Assembly (NCBI GenBank): GCA_017526585.1
Contig: JAFXRC010000035.1
Span: 1-44,400 of the forward strand
From: Fibrobacter sp.
GTDB lineage: Bacteria > Fibrobacterota > Fibrobacteria > Fibrobacterales > Fibrobacteraceae
Reading direction: 5' to 3'
Length of the DNA stretch: 44,400 bases
Part shown: piece after piece, positions 1 to 7,859 of the stretch
Layout: each line of letters starts with the position of its first letter
Position numbering within the stretch: the first letter of the stretch is position 1
Made by a program: the position numbers and the translations under genes
The notes under the pieces: generated by a model
Told to the model about the DNA's origin: nothing
Database searches by the model: none
Seen by the model: only the letters and a program-made list of their open reading frames with translations

Positions 1-417
1 AATAATGTGATTCACCTGGCTTACGAGAACCGTCATGCCGAGGTCCTTGAAAGAACCCGTGTGAGAGTTACCGCAAAGTTTGACCTTCAGGCTCTTGATG
101 CCCATTTCCTTGGCGAGAGGAGCTGCGTCAAAAAGCGGGCTCCAGCCTTCGCGCATGGTCACGATGTCTTCGATGGGCATGTCGGGGAGCACCATTTCGC
201 GCTTGCTCCAGATGCCACTCATGTCGGCGGGTTCAAAGCTCATGCGGCGTTCGGCGAAGAGCTTCTTCCATTCGTCGGGGCTCTTGCTGGCGAGAGCTGC
301 ACGGTCGTGTTCGACTTCGAGCAGGCTTCCGTCCACCTTGCTGCGGTAAATGACGTCGGTCAGCGGGTAGGTATCGTCCCCGTTGATGTTCCTAAAATGG
401 GCGTTGAATTGAGACAT
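1..417 (-). CDS. thrC: Threonine synthase, N-terminal part (runs off the window)
   Basis: PLP enzyme converting O-phosphohomoserine to threonine, the last step of threonine synthesis, in the cytoplasm. The first 139 codons are visible. The N-terminal segment (residues about 3-60) resembles the threonine synthase N-terminal domain. Near residue 118 the motif GNSHTGSFKDLGM gives the PLP lysine in SFKD, with the NxxxTGSFKD context typical of this family. The ATG at 415-417 is preceded on the minus strand by AAGAGGA, a usable ribosome site. Promoter-like TATATT and TATCTT hexamers lie just upstream and face away from the plus-strand phosphohexomutase, so the two genes are divergent. The C-terminus lies outside the window. 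The family call is firm. Confidence 0.93.
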   Translation of the reverse strand, partial: MSQFNAHFRNINGDDTYPLTDVIYRSKVDGSLLEVEHDRAALASKSPDEWKKLFAERRMSFEPADMSGIWSKREMVLPDMPIEDIVTMREGWSPLFDAAPLAKEMGIKSLKVKLCGNSHTGSFKDLGMTVLVSQVNHII

Positions 418-444
418 AATATCCTCTTGTTTTTTACGGGGGTA

Positions 445-482
445 AAGATAGTAAAATATAGGCTATTTCAGCCCGTTCCTAA
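445..482 (-). promoter_or_regulatory. Candidate tandem promoter of thrC
   Basis: On the minus strand there are two -10-like hexamers, TATATT (455-460) and TATCTT (445-450). The first is preceded 16 nt upstream by TTAGGA (477-482). TATCTT is followed by TTACCCCCG, the same C-rich start region seen before rlmN and glyA. The -35 match is weak. Confidence 0.4.
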
Positions 483-541
483 GCCTTCAGTTTAGTTGAT
501 TTTTACTAAATTACACTCGTTAAAGCTTAAAAGGAATCCTT

Positions 542-2155
542 ATGGAAAACATTACGCAGATTTGGAAAAAGATCCAGTCCCCGGAATTCAACCCCGCAAC
601 GGACATGGGTTTGGTTGAACAGGTGAAGCAGGTCGCCCTGACCTCCCAGGAGCCTGCTAAGGTGAGCTTTGGTACATCCGGCTGGCGTGGCGAAATCGGT
701 TCTGAATTTACGCTCCGCAACTTGCAGGTGGTGGGTGCTGCTATCGTGCGTCTCTATAGGGAAGCCACTCCGGAACTTTTCGAAGCTCTCGGCGTGAAGG
801 ATTTTGCCGAACTCCAGAAGCGCGGCGTGGTCGTTGGCCACGACAACCGCTTGCTCGGCCACGAATTCTGCGAAGCCGTGGCTGACCAGTTTGCCAAGGC
901 CGGCGTGAAGGTCTACTACGGTGGCGAAATGCCGACTCCGGAATTTTCCGCCTGCATCGAGATGCTCGGTGCCGCTTGCTCCATCAACATGACCCCGAGC
1001 CACAACCCGAGCCACTACAACGGTATCAAGTTCAACCCGGCCGACGGCGGTCCTGCCGGTCCGGAAATCACGAACGTCATCACCAAGCTCTCTAACGAAA
1101 TGATGGCCTCCTGGAAGTTTGAACCGGTGGGCAAGGTTGACTGGGAAATTATCGACTCCCTCAAGATTTACAAGGAATTCCTTGTAAAGCAGGGCACGAT
1201 CAAGTTCGACCTGATTAAGGAATTTATCAAGAAGGGACGCCTGACCCTCGTCTGTGACCACGTTCATGGCTCTACCCGTCGTCGTCCGGCCGCCCTCCTC
1301 GACAATCCGGAATGCCTCATTACGCTCCGCAACGAGGATGATTCCCTGTTCGGCGGCATCGCCCCCGAACCGTCCAGCAAGAACCTCGAAAAGGTCCGCA
1401 AGGTCCTCGACGAAAGCAAGTCCTGGTTCCGCTTGGGCGCCATCTTCGATCCGGATGGTGACCGTATCCGCTTCTACGACGGTACTCGCGAAATCGACAT
1501 GAACCAGTTCGGCGCCATCGCTTTCCACTACATGGCTACCTGGCGCAAGGAGCAGGGCTGTGTCGCTAAGTCTGTCGCTACTTCTAACTTTGTGAACATC
1601 ATCGCCGAAAAGCTCGGCGTGCCCGTGATGGAAACTCCGGTGGGCTTCAAGAACTTCCGCCCCTGGCTTTCTCGCAATGCCAAGCAGAAGGCTCTCGTTG
1701 CATTCGAAGAATCCGACGGTATCTCCGGCCTAAACAATACGCTCGAAAAGGACGCCCAGTTCGGTCTCCTCATCGCTCTCGAAATTATGGCCAAGACGGG
1801 CAAAAACCTGGGTGAATACCTCGATGCCCTGTACGAAGAATACGGCCGCTTCTACCCGACCCGTTCCGGTTTCGAAGTGGATAAGTCCCTTGTGGGCGAA
1901 CCGCTGAAGGCCAAGGTGAACGCTATCGCCGATATTGCGAAGCCGGGTGCAAAGGTTATGGTCGGTAACAATGAAAAGACCGTGAAGCAGCTCCTCACCC
2001 TCGACGGCGTGAAGGTCATCTTCGACGACGACTCCTGGATGCTCGTGCGTCCGTCCGGTACGGAACCCAAGGTCCGTATCTACACGGAATGCCGCAACCC
2101 GGATGAAAAGGACCCGATGTTCGAGGCTGCCAAGGCTCTGTTCTTCAAGAATTAA
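542..2155 (+). CDS. Phosphoglucomutase/phosphomannomutase family protein
   Basis: Alpha-D-phosphohexomutase of 537 residues that moves phosphate between the C1 and C6 hydroxyls of hexoses, feeding glycogen, UDP-sugar or cell-wall precursor synthesis. Visible motifs are the substrate loop FGTSGWRG (43-50), the phosphoserine loop TPSHNPS with Ser153, the metal loop DPDGDR (303-308), the sugar loop EESDGISG (389-396) and the phosphate loop RPSGTEPKVRIY (503-514). All four domains are therefore intact. The length fits the large bacterial phospho-sugar mutases rather than the roughly 450-residue GlmM type. The start is supported by AAAGGA 6 nt before the ATG. An exported protein gene begins 24 nt downstream and yebC follows, so the three may be co-transcribed. 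The exact substrate (glucose or mannose) cannot be read from sequence. Confidence 0.93.
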   Translation: MENITQIWKKIQSPEFNPATDMGLVEQVKQVALTSQEPAKVSFGTSGWRGEIGSEFTLRNLQVVGAAIVRLYREATPELFEALGVKDFAELQKRGVVVGHDNRLLGHEFCEAVADQFAKAGVKVYYGGEMPTPEFSACIEMLGAACSINMTPSHNPSHYNGIKFNPADGGPAGPEITNVITKLSNEMMASWKFEPVGKVDWEIIDSLKIYKEFLVKQGTIKFDLIKEFIKKGRLTLVCDHVHGSTRRRPAALLDNPECLITLRNEDDSLFGGIAPEPSSKNLEKVRKVLDESKSWFRLGAIFDPDGDRIRFYDGTREIDMNQFGAIAFHYMATWRKEQGCVAKSVATSNFVNIIAEKLGVPVMETPVGFKNFRPWLSRNAKQKALVAFEESDGISGLNNTLEKDAQFGLLIALEIMAKTGKNLGEYLDALYEEYGRFYPTRSGFEVDKSLVGEPLKAKVNAIADIAKPGAKVMVGNNEKTVKQLLTLDGVKVIFDDDSWMLVRPSGTEPKVRIYTECRNPDEKDPMFEAAKALFFKN

Positions 2156-2179
2156 TAAGTCTTTCAAAGGGAGGTTCCT

Positions 2180-2986
2180 ATGAAAAAACTTATAGCTGTT
2201 CTGTTTCTCGCTTTTGCCGTGGTTTGTTCGGCGCAGTCTTCCCTTAAGCCTGAATTCCAGGCTTTCTCGGGTGCATTGCTGAAGCTCAAGAAGGTGGAAA
2301 AGGGGTATCACAAGTTCCGCCTGACGGTGGATGTCAACCCGTGGGCCTTCCAAGCCGATGGTGAAGTGCAGGCTCCGGGCGGAGACGGCGATGCCCTGAT
2401 TACGGGACTCTTCGATGGCGATGTCTATGCGGTTCTCGCCTATGTTCCTTCTACCGCGGCAGGTTCCGACGGTAAGGAATACCAGGTGGGCCTCTTTGAC
2501 ATGATGCTCTACTTCGATGACGAACCCACAAAGATTCGCAACCTTCGCTTCAAATTGTTGCCGCCGGCAAACGATGAATGGGCGATGGGTATCCTGAAAG
2601 ATGCTCTGGAATCTGGCTCGCTGCTCGGCAATGTCTGGGGCGGCAAGTACGACAAGGCAATCACCAAGGCTTCTGCCGATCCTATGGACAAGGCGAAACT
2701 TCGCGCTCTCCAGAAGAAGAGTGGCAAGAAGATGGATGAAGACGCTACGATCTCGGCTCGCAAGCGCCGTGTGGAAGCCGACGAAGAAGTCGCTCCCAAG
2801 AAGAAGGCCGCTACAAAGCCGGTTGAAGATGACGCCGCCTTCAACAAGCGTAAACGCCGTGTCGAAGAAGACGCTGCTCCTGCTCCCAAGAAAGCTGGAA
2901 AGAAGAAGGCTGCACCGGGTAGCGAATGCGATGACCCGAGTCTCTCGGTCAAGGAAAAGCGTCGCTGCCAGCTGAAGTACAAGTAA
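2180..2986 (+). CDS. Exported protein with highly charged repeated C-terminal tail
   Basis: A 268-residue protein I do not recognise. It begins with a clear Sec signal peptide (lysines 2-3, hydrophobic 4-17, likely cleavage after CSA near 18). Residues about 20-165 look like one compact domain containing the sequence VDVNPWAFQADGEV. From about 190 the chain becomes strongly charged. Two related units, each containing a KRKRRVE or ARKRRVE core followed by acidic residues and a PKKKA/PKKAG stretch, occur at about 198-221 and 228-251. A short tail with two cysteines closes the protein. The start is supported by AGGGAGG ahead of the ATG. It lies 24 nt after the phosphohexomutase and 31 nt before yebC. 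A periplasmic role is inferred from the signal peptide only; the tail could bind anionic polymers. Confidence 0.75.
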   Translation: MKKLIAVLFLAFAVVCSAQSSLKPEFQAFSGALLKLKKVEKGYHKFRLTVDVNPWAFQADGEVQAPGGDGDALITGLFDGDVYAVLAYVPSTAAGSDGKEYQVGLFDMMLYFDDEPTKIRNLRFKLLPPANDEWAMGILKDALESGSLLGNVWGGKYDKAITKASADPMDKAKLRALQKKSGKKMDEDATISARKRRVEADEEVAPKKKAATKPVEDDAAFNKRKRRVEEDAAPAPKKAGKKKAAPGSECDDPSLSVKEKRRCQLKYK

Positions 2987-3017
2987 TTTTTTAACTAAAA
3001 CCAATTAGAGGTAATCT

Positions 3018-3761
3018 ATGTCCGGTCACTCCAAATGGGCCACCACCAAACGCAAGAAGGCCAAGACTGACGTTGCTCGCGCCAAGGCTTGGAACAAGTT
3101 GATCAAGGAAATCTCCATTGCTGCTAAGCTCGGCGGCGGCAACCCCGACGCTAACCCGCGTCTGCGTGCCGCAATTCTTAAGTCCAAGAGCCAGAGCCTT
3201 CCGACCAAGAACATCGAAAGCGCTATCGCCAAGGGTACGGGTGCGAACTCCGGTACCGAAATGACGGAACCGCTGTACGAAGGCCGCGGCCCGGGTGGCA
3301 TTGCTATCATGGTGCAGTGCCTGACCGACAACAAGGTCCGTACCGTTGCCGAAATCCGCAACATCTTCAACAAGAACAACGGTTCTATGGGTGAATCCGG
3401 TTCCGTGTCTTGGGCATTCACCTACAAGGGCGTGATTGTCGTCGACGCTGAAAAGTATCCGGAAGACCAGGTCATGGACCTCGTCTTGGAAGCGGGTGCC
3501 GAAGACATGTCCACCGAAGACGGCGTGCATGAAATCTCCACCAGCCCCGAAGCCTTCGACGCCGTGTCCAAGGCTCTCGAAGCTGCCGGTATCGAAATGA
3601 TGAGTGCTGAAATCACCTACGTCGCTAACGACCCGGTGAAGCTCGGTCACGAAGATGCCCAGAAGCTCCTGAAGCTCATCGACAAGTTCGAAGACCACGA
3701 CGACGTCCAGGACGTTTACCACAACGCCGAAATCGACGAAGCCGATCTCGACGCTGAGTAA
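3018..3761 (+). CDS. yebC: YebC/PmpR family protein
   Basis: A 247-residue cytoplasmic protein of the YebC/PmpR/TACO1 family. These are reported as DNA-binding transcriptional regulators and, for some members, as factors relieving ribosome stalling. The N-terminal signature MSGHSKWATTKRKKAKTD is diagnostic, followed by the KLIKEI helix, a GGG-rich segment and the central EGRGPGG motif near residues 91-97. Length and ends match the family. The start is preceded by TAGAGGTAAT, an adequate ribosome site. It is the last gene of a possible three-gene unit and is followed by a strong intrinsic terminator at 3783-3813. Confidence 0.95.
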   Translation: MSGHSKWATTKRKKAKTDVARAKAWNKLIKEISIAAKLGGGNPDANPRLRAAILKSKSQSLPTKNIESAIAKGTGANSGTEMTEPLYEGRGPGGIAIMVQCLTDNKVRTVAEIRNIFNKNNGSMGESGSVSWAFTYKGVIVVDAEKYPEDQVMDLVLEAGAEDMSTEDGVHEISTSPEAFDAVSKALEAAGIEMMSAEITYVANDPVKLGHEDAQKLLKLIDKFEDHDDVQDVYHNAEIDEADLDAE

Positions 3762-3782
3762 CATTCGTGTCATTTAAAATTC

Positions 3783-3813
3783 AAAGCCGATTGCTCTACG
3801 CAGTCGGTTTTTT
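3783..3813 (+). terminator. Intrinsic terminator after yebC
   Basis: CCGATTGC (3787-3794) pairs with GCAGTCGG (3800-3807) across a 5-base loop, extended by A-T pairs and followed by six T residues. It is almost identical to the terminator at 5029-5057. Confidence 0.85.
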
Positions 3814-3882
3814 GTTGCTTAAATCACTCTTTTTTGCAAAGTTGTTTTAAATTTTTCCGATATTTTTATTTTAAATAAATTA

Positions 3883-3888
3883 TATATT
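3883..3888 (+). promoter_or_regulatory. Candidate -10 of the serine-rich lipoprotein gene
   Basis: TATATT sits 20 nt before the ATG in a very AT-rich stretch, with AGGAGGG as ribosome site between them. No convincing -35 hexamer is visible. Confidence 0.35.
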
Positions 3889-3908
3889 AGTGGAAAAAAG
3901 GAGGGAAC

Positions 3909-5003
3909 ATGAATGTTCGTAGATTATTCCGTTTGAGTTGCCTGTCCGTTGCAGGACTTTTTTGGGCAAGTTGCGGCAGTGATTCGAGTACGCAGGCTGT
4001 TGATTCGGATGTTCCTGAATCGGACCCTTCTGCCGATGTTTCGGGGGGTAATTCAAGTGCAGAAATGTCGGAGACATCTTCGTCGTCGGAACAGCTTTCT
4101 TCTGAACAGGAATCGCTGTCCAGTGCCGAATTCGCAAATTCTTCGGCAGTCGAGGAGTCTAGCTCTTCTGATGCGGAAATATCCTCAAGTTCAGAAGCAT
4201 CGAACGACAAAAAATATAAGTTGGCAAGTGACACCTCCGTGACTTGCCAGCAAACGGGATACAAGACCGTTTCTGCCTGTCCGTCTTCGGGAACTAGTTA
4301 TGACTGCATGGATTATAAGAAGTTCTTGACGACAGATACAACCGTATCAGAGAAAATTTTGAACGCTTGGGAAGAAAAGCTGGAATCTTGCGGAGCCATT
4401 CGGGAGGAGGTCGCCCTTTATGGTATAGTTGCTCCTGTTTGTGCTGGAGTTAGCTTTATTCCTGAATACGAGTGCTCCAATGGCAGTTCCTATAGTGGCG
4501 GCGTAGTAGAAGAGGACTTGTTCTATACGAGTCAAAGTGAATACAACGAGGCTCATGGAGTAAGTTCGAGTTCTGTGGCTGAAAGCTCTAGTTCTGAATC
4601 CGAGAAATTGGTTCAAAATTGTCCGCATGAAGATTATGCCTTGTTTGCGGATATTCTTGCCGAAGTACAAAAAGAAATTTATGAGAAATTATCTGAGGCG
4701 TTGAAAGTGCCTGATTTAGGTTTGAACGATGCACAAAAGCAGTTCTATGAGGGACTGTTGGATCGTGAAAATAAAAGGTTGAAGGGAAATTTGTCACCCT
4801 ATTATATGGATGAATATGAACATGATGTCTTGTATGCGAGTTTAAAGCGTGATTCGGAACATTGGTTCGATGGTTATATTGCTAAGACTTATACCTGTGC
4901 GGGTGGAACTTCCGTGACGAACGAACACTACCAGGAAAAGTACGATAAAATTCTTCAGGAGTGTATGGATATAATTAATCGAGATGCAGAGCAGCTTGAC
5001 TAA
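3909..5003 (+). CDS. Lipoprotein with serine-rich linkers, function unknown
   Basis: A 364-residue predicted lipoprotein. The N-terminus is basic then hydrophobic and ends in a lipobox-like WASC with Cys22, although tryptophan at -3 is unusual. Residues about 24-98 are a low-complexity Ser/Glu/Asp linker with many SSS runs, a hallmark of Fibrobacter exported proteins. Two more folded parts follow, about 99-212 and 235-364, separated by a second Ser-rich linker near 216-233. The folded parts hold at least eight scattered cysteines, suggesting disulfides outside the cytoplasm. No known domain was recognised. The ribosome site AGGAGGG is strong. Base composition is more AT-rich than the neighbours. 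The gene stands alone, bracketed by near-identical terminators. Confidence 0.8.
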   Translation: MNVRRLFRLSCLSVAGLFWASCGSDSSTQAVDSDVPESDPSADVSGGNSSAEMSETSSSSEQLSSEQESLSSAEFANSSAVEESSSSDAEISSSSEASNDKKYKLASDTSVTCQQTGYKTVSACPSSGTSYDCMDYKKFLTTDTTVSEKILNAWEEKLESCGAIREEVALYGIVAPVCAGVSFIPEYECSNGSSYSGGVVEEDLFYTSQSEYNEAHGVSSSSVAESSSSESEKLVQNCPHEDYALFADILAEVQKEIYEKLSEALKVPDLGLNDAQKQFYEGLLDRENKRLKGNLSPYYMDEYEHDVLYASLKRDSEHWFDGYIAKTYTCAGGTSVTNEHYQEKYDKILQECMDIINRDAEQLD

Positions 5004-5028
5004 GAATCTCAAAAATAATGCGATAAAT

Positions 5029-5057
5029 AAAGCCGATTGCGATTGCAGTCGGTTTTT
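5029..5057 (+). terminator. Intrinsic terminator after the lipoprotein gene
   Basis: CCGATTGC (5033-5040) pairs with GCAGTCGG (5045-5052) around a GATT loop, followed by five T residues. It lies between convergent genes and could act weakly on the minus strand too. Confidence 0.85.
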
Positions 5058-5094
5058 CTTTCGTCTGAGAGTTTTTCCGAGAGATTTTGCGGAG

Positions 5095-6246
5095 CTATCT
5101 GCCTAGAGTTTCGCGGTAGTTGTGGACCGCGGCCTTGTAAGTGCTGACAGCCTTTGCGACGCGGGCGGCGATGTCTTCTTGAGCCTTGGTCGTTGTCATG
5201 TAGGCTTCTTCTTCGGGGTTGCTGATGAAGCCAATTTCGAAGAGGACTGCGGGCATGAGCGCACCGACGAGCACCATGAATCCGGCACCGCCGACGCCTC
5301 CACCTTGGCGCTTGATTTTGCCCCCGTCGAATGCCTTGAGCATTTCTTCGGTGAACATGTAGCTGTTCTGCTTGTACTTTTCGAGGCGCGCTTCCAGCTT
5401 GAACCATTCGATGGGGGTGAGTTCTTCCTTGGCGTTCTTTTCGCCGTAGAGCGTGGCCACCTTGTTTTCGCGACGGGCAATTGCCTTGTCTTCTTCGCTT
5501 TCGGGGGCGCGGAGCACGTAGACATGGTAACCTTTGATTTGCTTTTTGCGTTCGGGCGAGGCATCAATGGCGTTGCAGTGTAGGCTGATGAACAAGTCGC
5601 CGTCCCATTGGTTGGCGAGGTTCGCGCGTTCGCCAAGTTCGATGAACACGTCCTTGTCGCGGGTCATCTTGACGTTGAAGCCTTCCTTTTCGAGTTCCTT
5701 CTTCAGGAGCTTGCCGACGGCGAGTACGATGTCTTTTTCGTTGGAATTCTTGCCCTGGGCGCCGGTATCCTTGCCGCCGTGGCCGGGATCAATCACGATG
5801 GTCTTGACTTCGCGGGTGCCGGCGGTCTCGTTCTTGGGTTTTGCAGCCGTGGTGGCGGGGACGGGCGTTGCTGGGACTGCGACGACTTTAGCCGAAGACG
5901 AAGAAACTTTTGCGACTGAGCTGCTGCTTGCTGGGACGACTGGAGTTGTTTTGTCGGTCTTGTATAGGCTTGCGACATCTGCCGAATCGAGCAGAATGTG
6001 TCCGTCCGCAATTTCGGGGGCGTGCTTGAGTTCAACGGAATTGCCGTGGCTACTGACGTAGGGGAGTCCGATAGCGAACTTGAGCGTGTCGCCTTCACCT
6101 GCGAGTAGGAATGTCTTTTGAACGGGGAACCAGTGGAAGCTTGCCTTGTGTTCCTTGGCGACTTGTTCGGCGTCAACCTTGTTGCTTGCCCAGGCAGAAG
6201 CTGCGAGAGCAACGCAAAGGAGAATGTGCCAAACAAGATTTTTCAT
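5095..6246 (-). CDS. N-acetylmuramoyl-L-alanine amidase (Amidase_3, AmiC type)
   Basis: Zinc amidase of 383 residues that cleaves the bond between N-acetylmuramic acid and the stem peptide, typically during cell separation. A Sec signal peptide (1-20) is followed by an N-terminal domain of about 80 residues, then a Ser/Ala/Pro linker with two SSSS runs (about 105-140). The catalytic Amidase_3 domain runs from about 147 to the end. Zinc ligands are His156 (DPGHGG), Glu170 and His223 (SLHCNA), and the catalytic glutamate is Glu337 in EIGFISN. An insertion of about 70 residues lies between the third ligand and the catalytic glutamate, where regulatory helices occur in AmiC-type enzymes. The ATG overlaps the smpB stop by one base (TAATG). 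It is the last gene of the ychJ-argC-obg-smpB operon. Confidence 0.93.
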   Translation of the reverse strand: MKNLVWHILLCVALAASAWASNKVDAEQVAKEHKASFHWFPVQKTFLLAGEGDTLKFAIGLPYVSSHGNSVELKHAPEIADGHILLDSADVASLYKTDKTTPVVPASSSSVAKVSSSSAKVVAVPATPVPATTAAKPKNETAGTREVKTIVIDPGHGGKDTGAQGKNSNEKDIVLAVGKLLKKELEKEGFNVKMTRDKDVFIELGERANLANQWDGDLFISLHCNAIDASPERKKQIKGYHVYVLRAPESEEDKAIARRENKVATLYGEKNAKEELTPIEWFKLEARLEKYKQNSYMFTEEMLKAFDGGKIKRQGGGVGGAGFMVLVGALMPAVLFEIGFISNPEEEAYMTTTKAQEDIAARVAKAVSTYKAAVHNYRETLGR

Positions 6247-6716
6247 TATTTGTGCGCCTTTGCCGCACGGGCCATTTCGAGTTTTGCGTCGCGGTTGATG
6301 ATGTCCTGACGCTTGTCGCGCTGATCTTTACCGCGGCAGATTCCCATTTCGAGCTTGGCGCGGCGGTTCTTGAAGTAGAGCTTCAGGGGAATGAGCGTGC
6401 AGCCCTTCTGCTCCTTGGCCTTGCGCATCTTGGCGATTTCGTGCACATGGGCGAGTAGCTTGCGGCGCCTTGCCGGGAAATGGTTGAAGCGGTTTGCGAA
6501 AAGGTATTCGTCGATGTGTGCACCCACGAGCCAGAGTTCGTTCTTAGTCTCGTCGATGTCAATCCACGCTTCGCCCAAAGTGCACTTGCCGTCGCGGATA
6601 GACTTGACTTCCGAACCGATGAGCATGATACCTACTTCGAAGGTTTCGTCGACAAAGTAGAGATGGTTTGCCTTGCGGTTTACGATGACCGGCGTACTCT
6701 GTTCTTTTTTCGCCAT
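6246..6716 (-). CDS. smpB: SsrA-binding protein SmpB
   Basis: A 156-residue tmRNA partner needed for trans-translation, which rescues stalled ribosomes and tags the unfinished peptide. The diagnostic segments are all present in order: VNRKANHLYFVDETFEVGI near the start, IGSEVKSIRDGK, LVGAHIDEY, HFPARRRKLL, and a C-terminal GKDQRDKRQDI followed by a basic tail. The length is normal. The gene starts 3 nt after obg stops, and its own stop overlaps the start of the amidase gene by one base, so translation is probably coupled. The tmRNA gene itself is not in this window. Confidence 0.97.
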   Translation of the reverse strand: MAKKEQSTPVIVNRKANHLYFVDETFEVGIMLIGSEVKSIRDGKCTLGEAWIDIDETKNELWLVGAHIDEYLFANRFNHFPARRRKLLAHVHEIAKMRKAKEQKGCTLIPLKLYFKNRRAKLEMGICRGKDQRDKRQDIINRDAKLEMARAAKAHK

Positions 6717-6719
6717 TCG

Positions 6720-7859
6720 TTAAGCCTTCTTCTTGCTTCGAGCAGCTTTTGCACTGGCGGCCTTGGAGCCTGTTTTAGCGGAATTTTTCGATGCCGAGCT
6801 AGCTTTGCTCTTTGCGATTTTCTTGCCGGTGCCGTCGATGCCGGTGGTGGCGCTGCTGAGTTTCTTGCTTTCCCAGCCGACCTTTTTCTTTTGCACGTGG
6901 GGCACCGCTTCGTCCAGAGCCAAGGTGAGTTCCTTGCAGCCGTCGCCCGTTACGGCGGAGGTCACAATGACGGCTTCCTTGTGGGCCTTGAACTGCTTGA
7001 TGGCTTCGTCAATGCCGAGGTCGCTCTTGTTGAGGGCGATCACGTAAGGCTTCTTGGCAAGCTTCGGGTGGAATGCCTTGAGTTCTTCCTTAAGGACGGT
7101 GAACTGCTCATAGGCATTTTCGGCAAAGCCGTCGATCACGAACAACAGCGTGTGCGTACGTTCGATGTGCTTCAAGAACTGGTGACCGAGACCCTTGCCT
7201 TCGCTGGCGCCTTCGAGCAAACCCGGAATATCTGCGACCACGAAGCTGTGGCCGTTCATTTGCACGATGCCGAGCACCGGTTCGAGCGTGGTAAACGGAT
7301 AGTCGCCGACTTTGGGGCGGCCGCTGGAAATTTTGTTCACGAGGCTAGACTTGCCTGCGTTCGGGAATCCGACGAGGCCCACGTCTGCCATAAGCTTGAG
7401 TTCCAAGAAGAGTTCGCGCTTTTCGCCCTTTTCGCCGGGCGTACACTTGCGCGGAGCCTGGTTGGCAGGCGTTGCAAAATGCTGGTTGCCCATGCCTCCC
7501 TTGCCGCCGCGGGCCGCAATCCATTTTTGGCCGGGTTCGGTAAGGTCTGCGAGAATACGACCTTCGGCATCCTTCACGATGGTGCCGCGCGGAACATCCA
7601 CGATCAGGTCTTCGGCGCTGCGACCGGTGCAGCGCTTGGCGCCACCGGGCTGTCCACTTTGCGCCTTGTACAGGCGAGCGTTACCCATGTCGAGGAGTGT
7701 TGAAAACTGTTCGTTCACCTGCAGAATCACATGACCGCCGCGACCGCCGTCACCGCCATCGGGACCGCCGAGGGGTACGAACTTTTCGCGGTGGAAACTG
7801 CAGATGCCGTCTCCGCCCTTACCGGAGCGAACTTCAATTGATTTTTCGTCTAGGAACAT
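6720..7859 (-). CDS. obg: Obg family GTPase
   Basis: A 379-residue GTPase involved in large ribosomal subunit maturation and stress control. The glycine-rich Obg fold covers about residues 1-158 (RSGKGGDGICSFHREK near the start). It is followed by the G domain with GFPNAGKSS (G1), the FTTLEP region (G2), DIPGL (G3), NKSD (G4) and a SA motif (G5). Instead of a C-terminal OCT domain, the protein ends in about 50 residues rich in Lys, Ala and Ser; such variable tails are common in the family. Its ATG overlaps the argC stop by one base and smpB begins 3 nt after its stop. Confidence 0.96.
   Translation of the reverse strand: MFLDEKSIEVRSGKGGDGICSFHREKFVPLGGPDGGDGGRGGHVILQVNEQFSTLLDMGNARLYKAQSGQPGGAKRCTGRSAEDLIVDVPRGTIVKDAEGRILADLTEPGQKWIAARGGKGGMGNQHFATPANQAPRKCTPGEKGEKRELFLELKLMADVGLVGFPNAGKSSLVNKISSGRPKVGDYPFTTLEPVLGIVQMNGHSFVVADIPGLLEGASEGKGLGHQFLKHIERTHTLLFVIDGFAENAYEQFTVLKEELKAFHPKLAKKPYVIALNKSDLGIDEAIKQFKAHKEAVIVTSAVTGDGCKELTLALDEAVPHVQKKKVGWESKKLSSATTGIDGTGKKIAKSKASSASKNSAKTGSKAASAKAARSKKKA

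Noticed and set aside
527..1528. 333-codon open frame antisense to the phosphohexomutase
   Set aside because: A codon-bias shadow; the sense gene carries all active-site motifs of its family.
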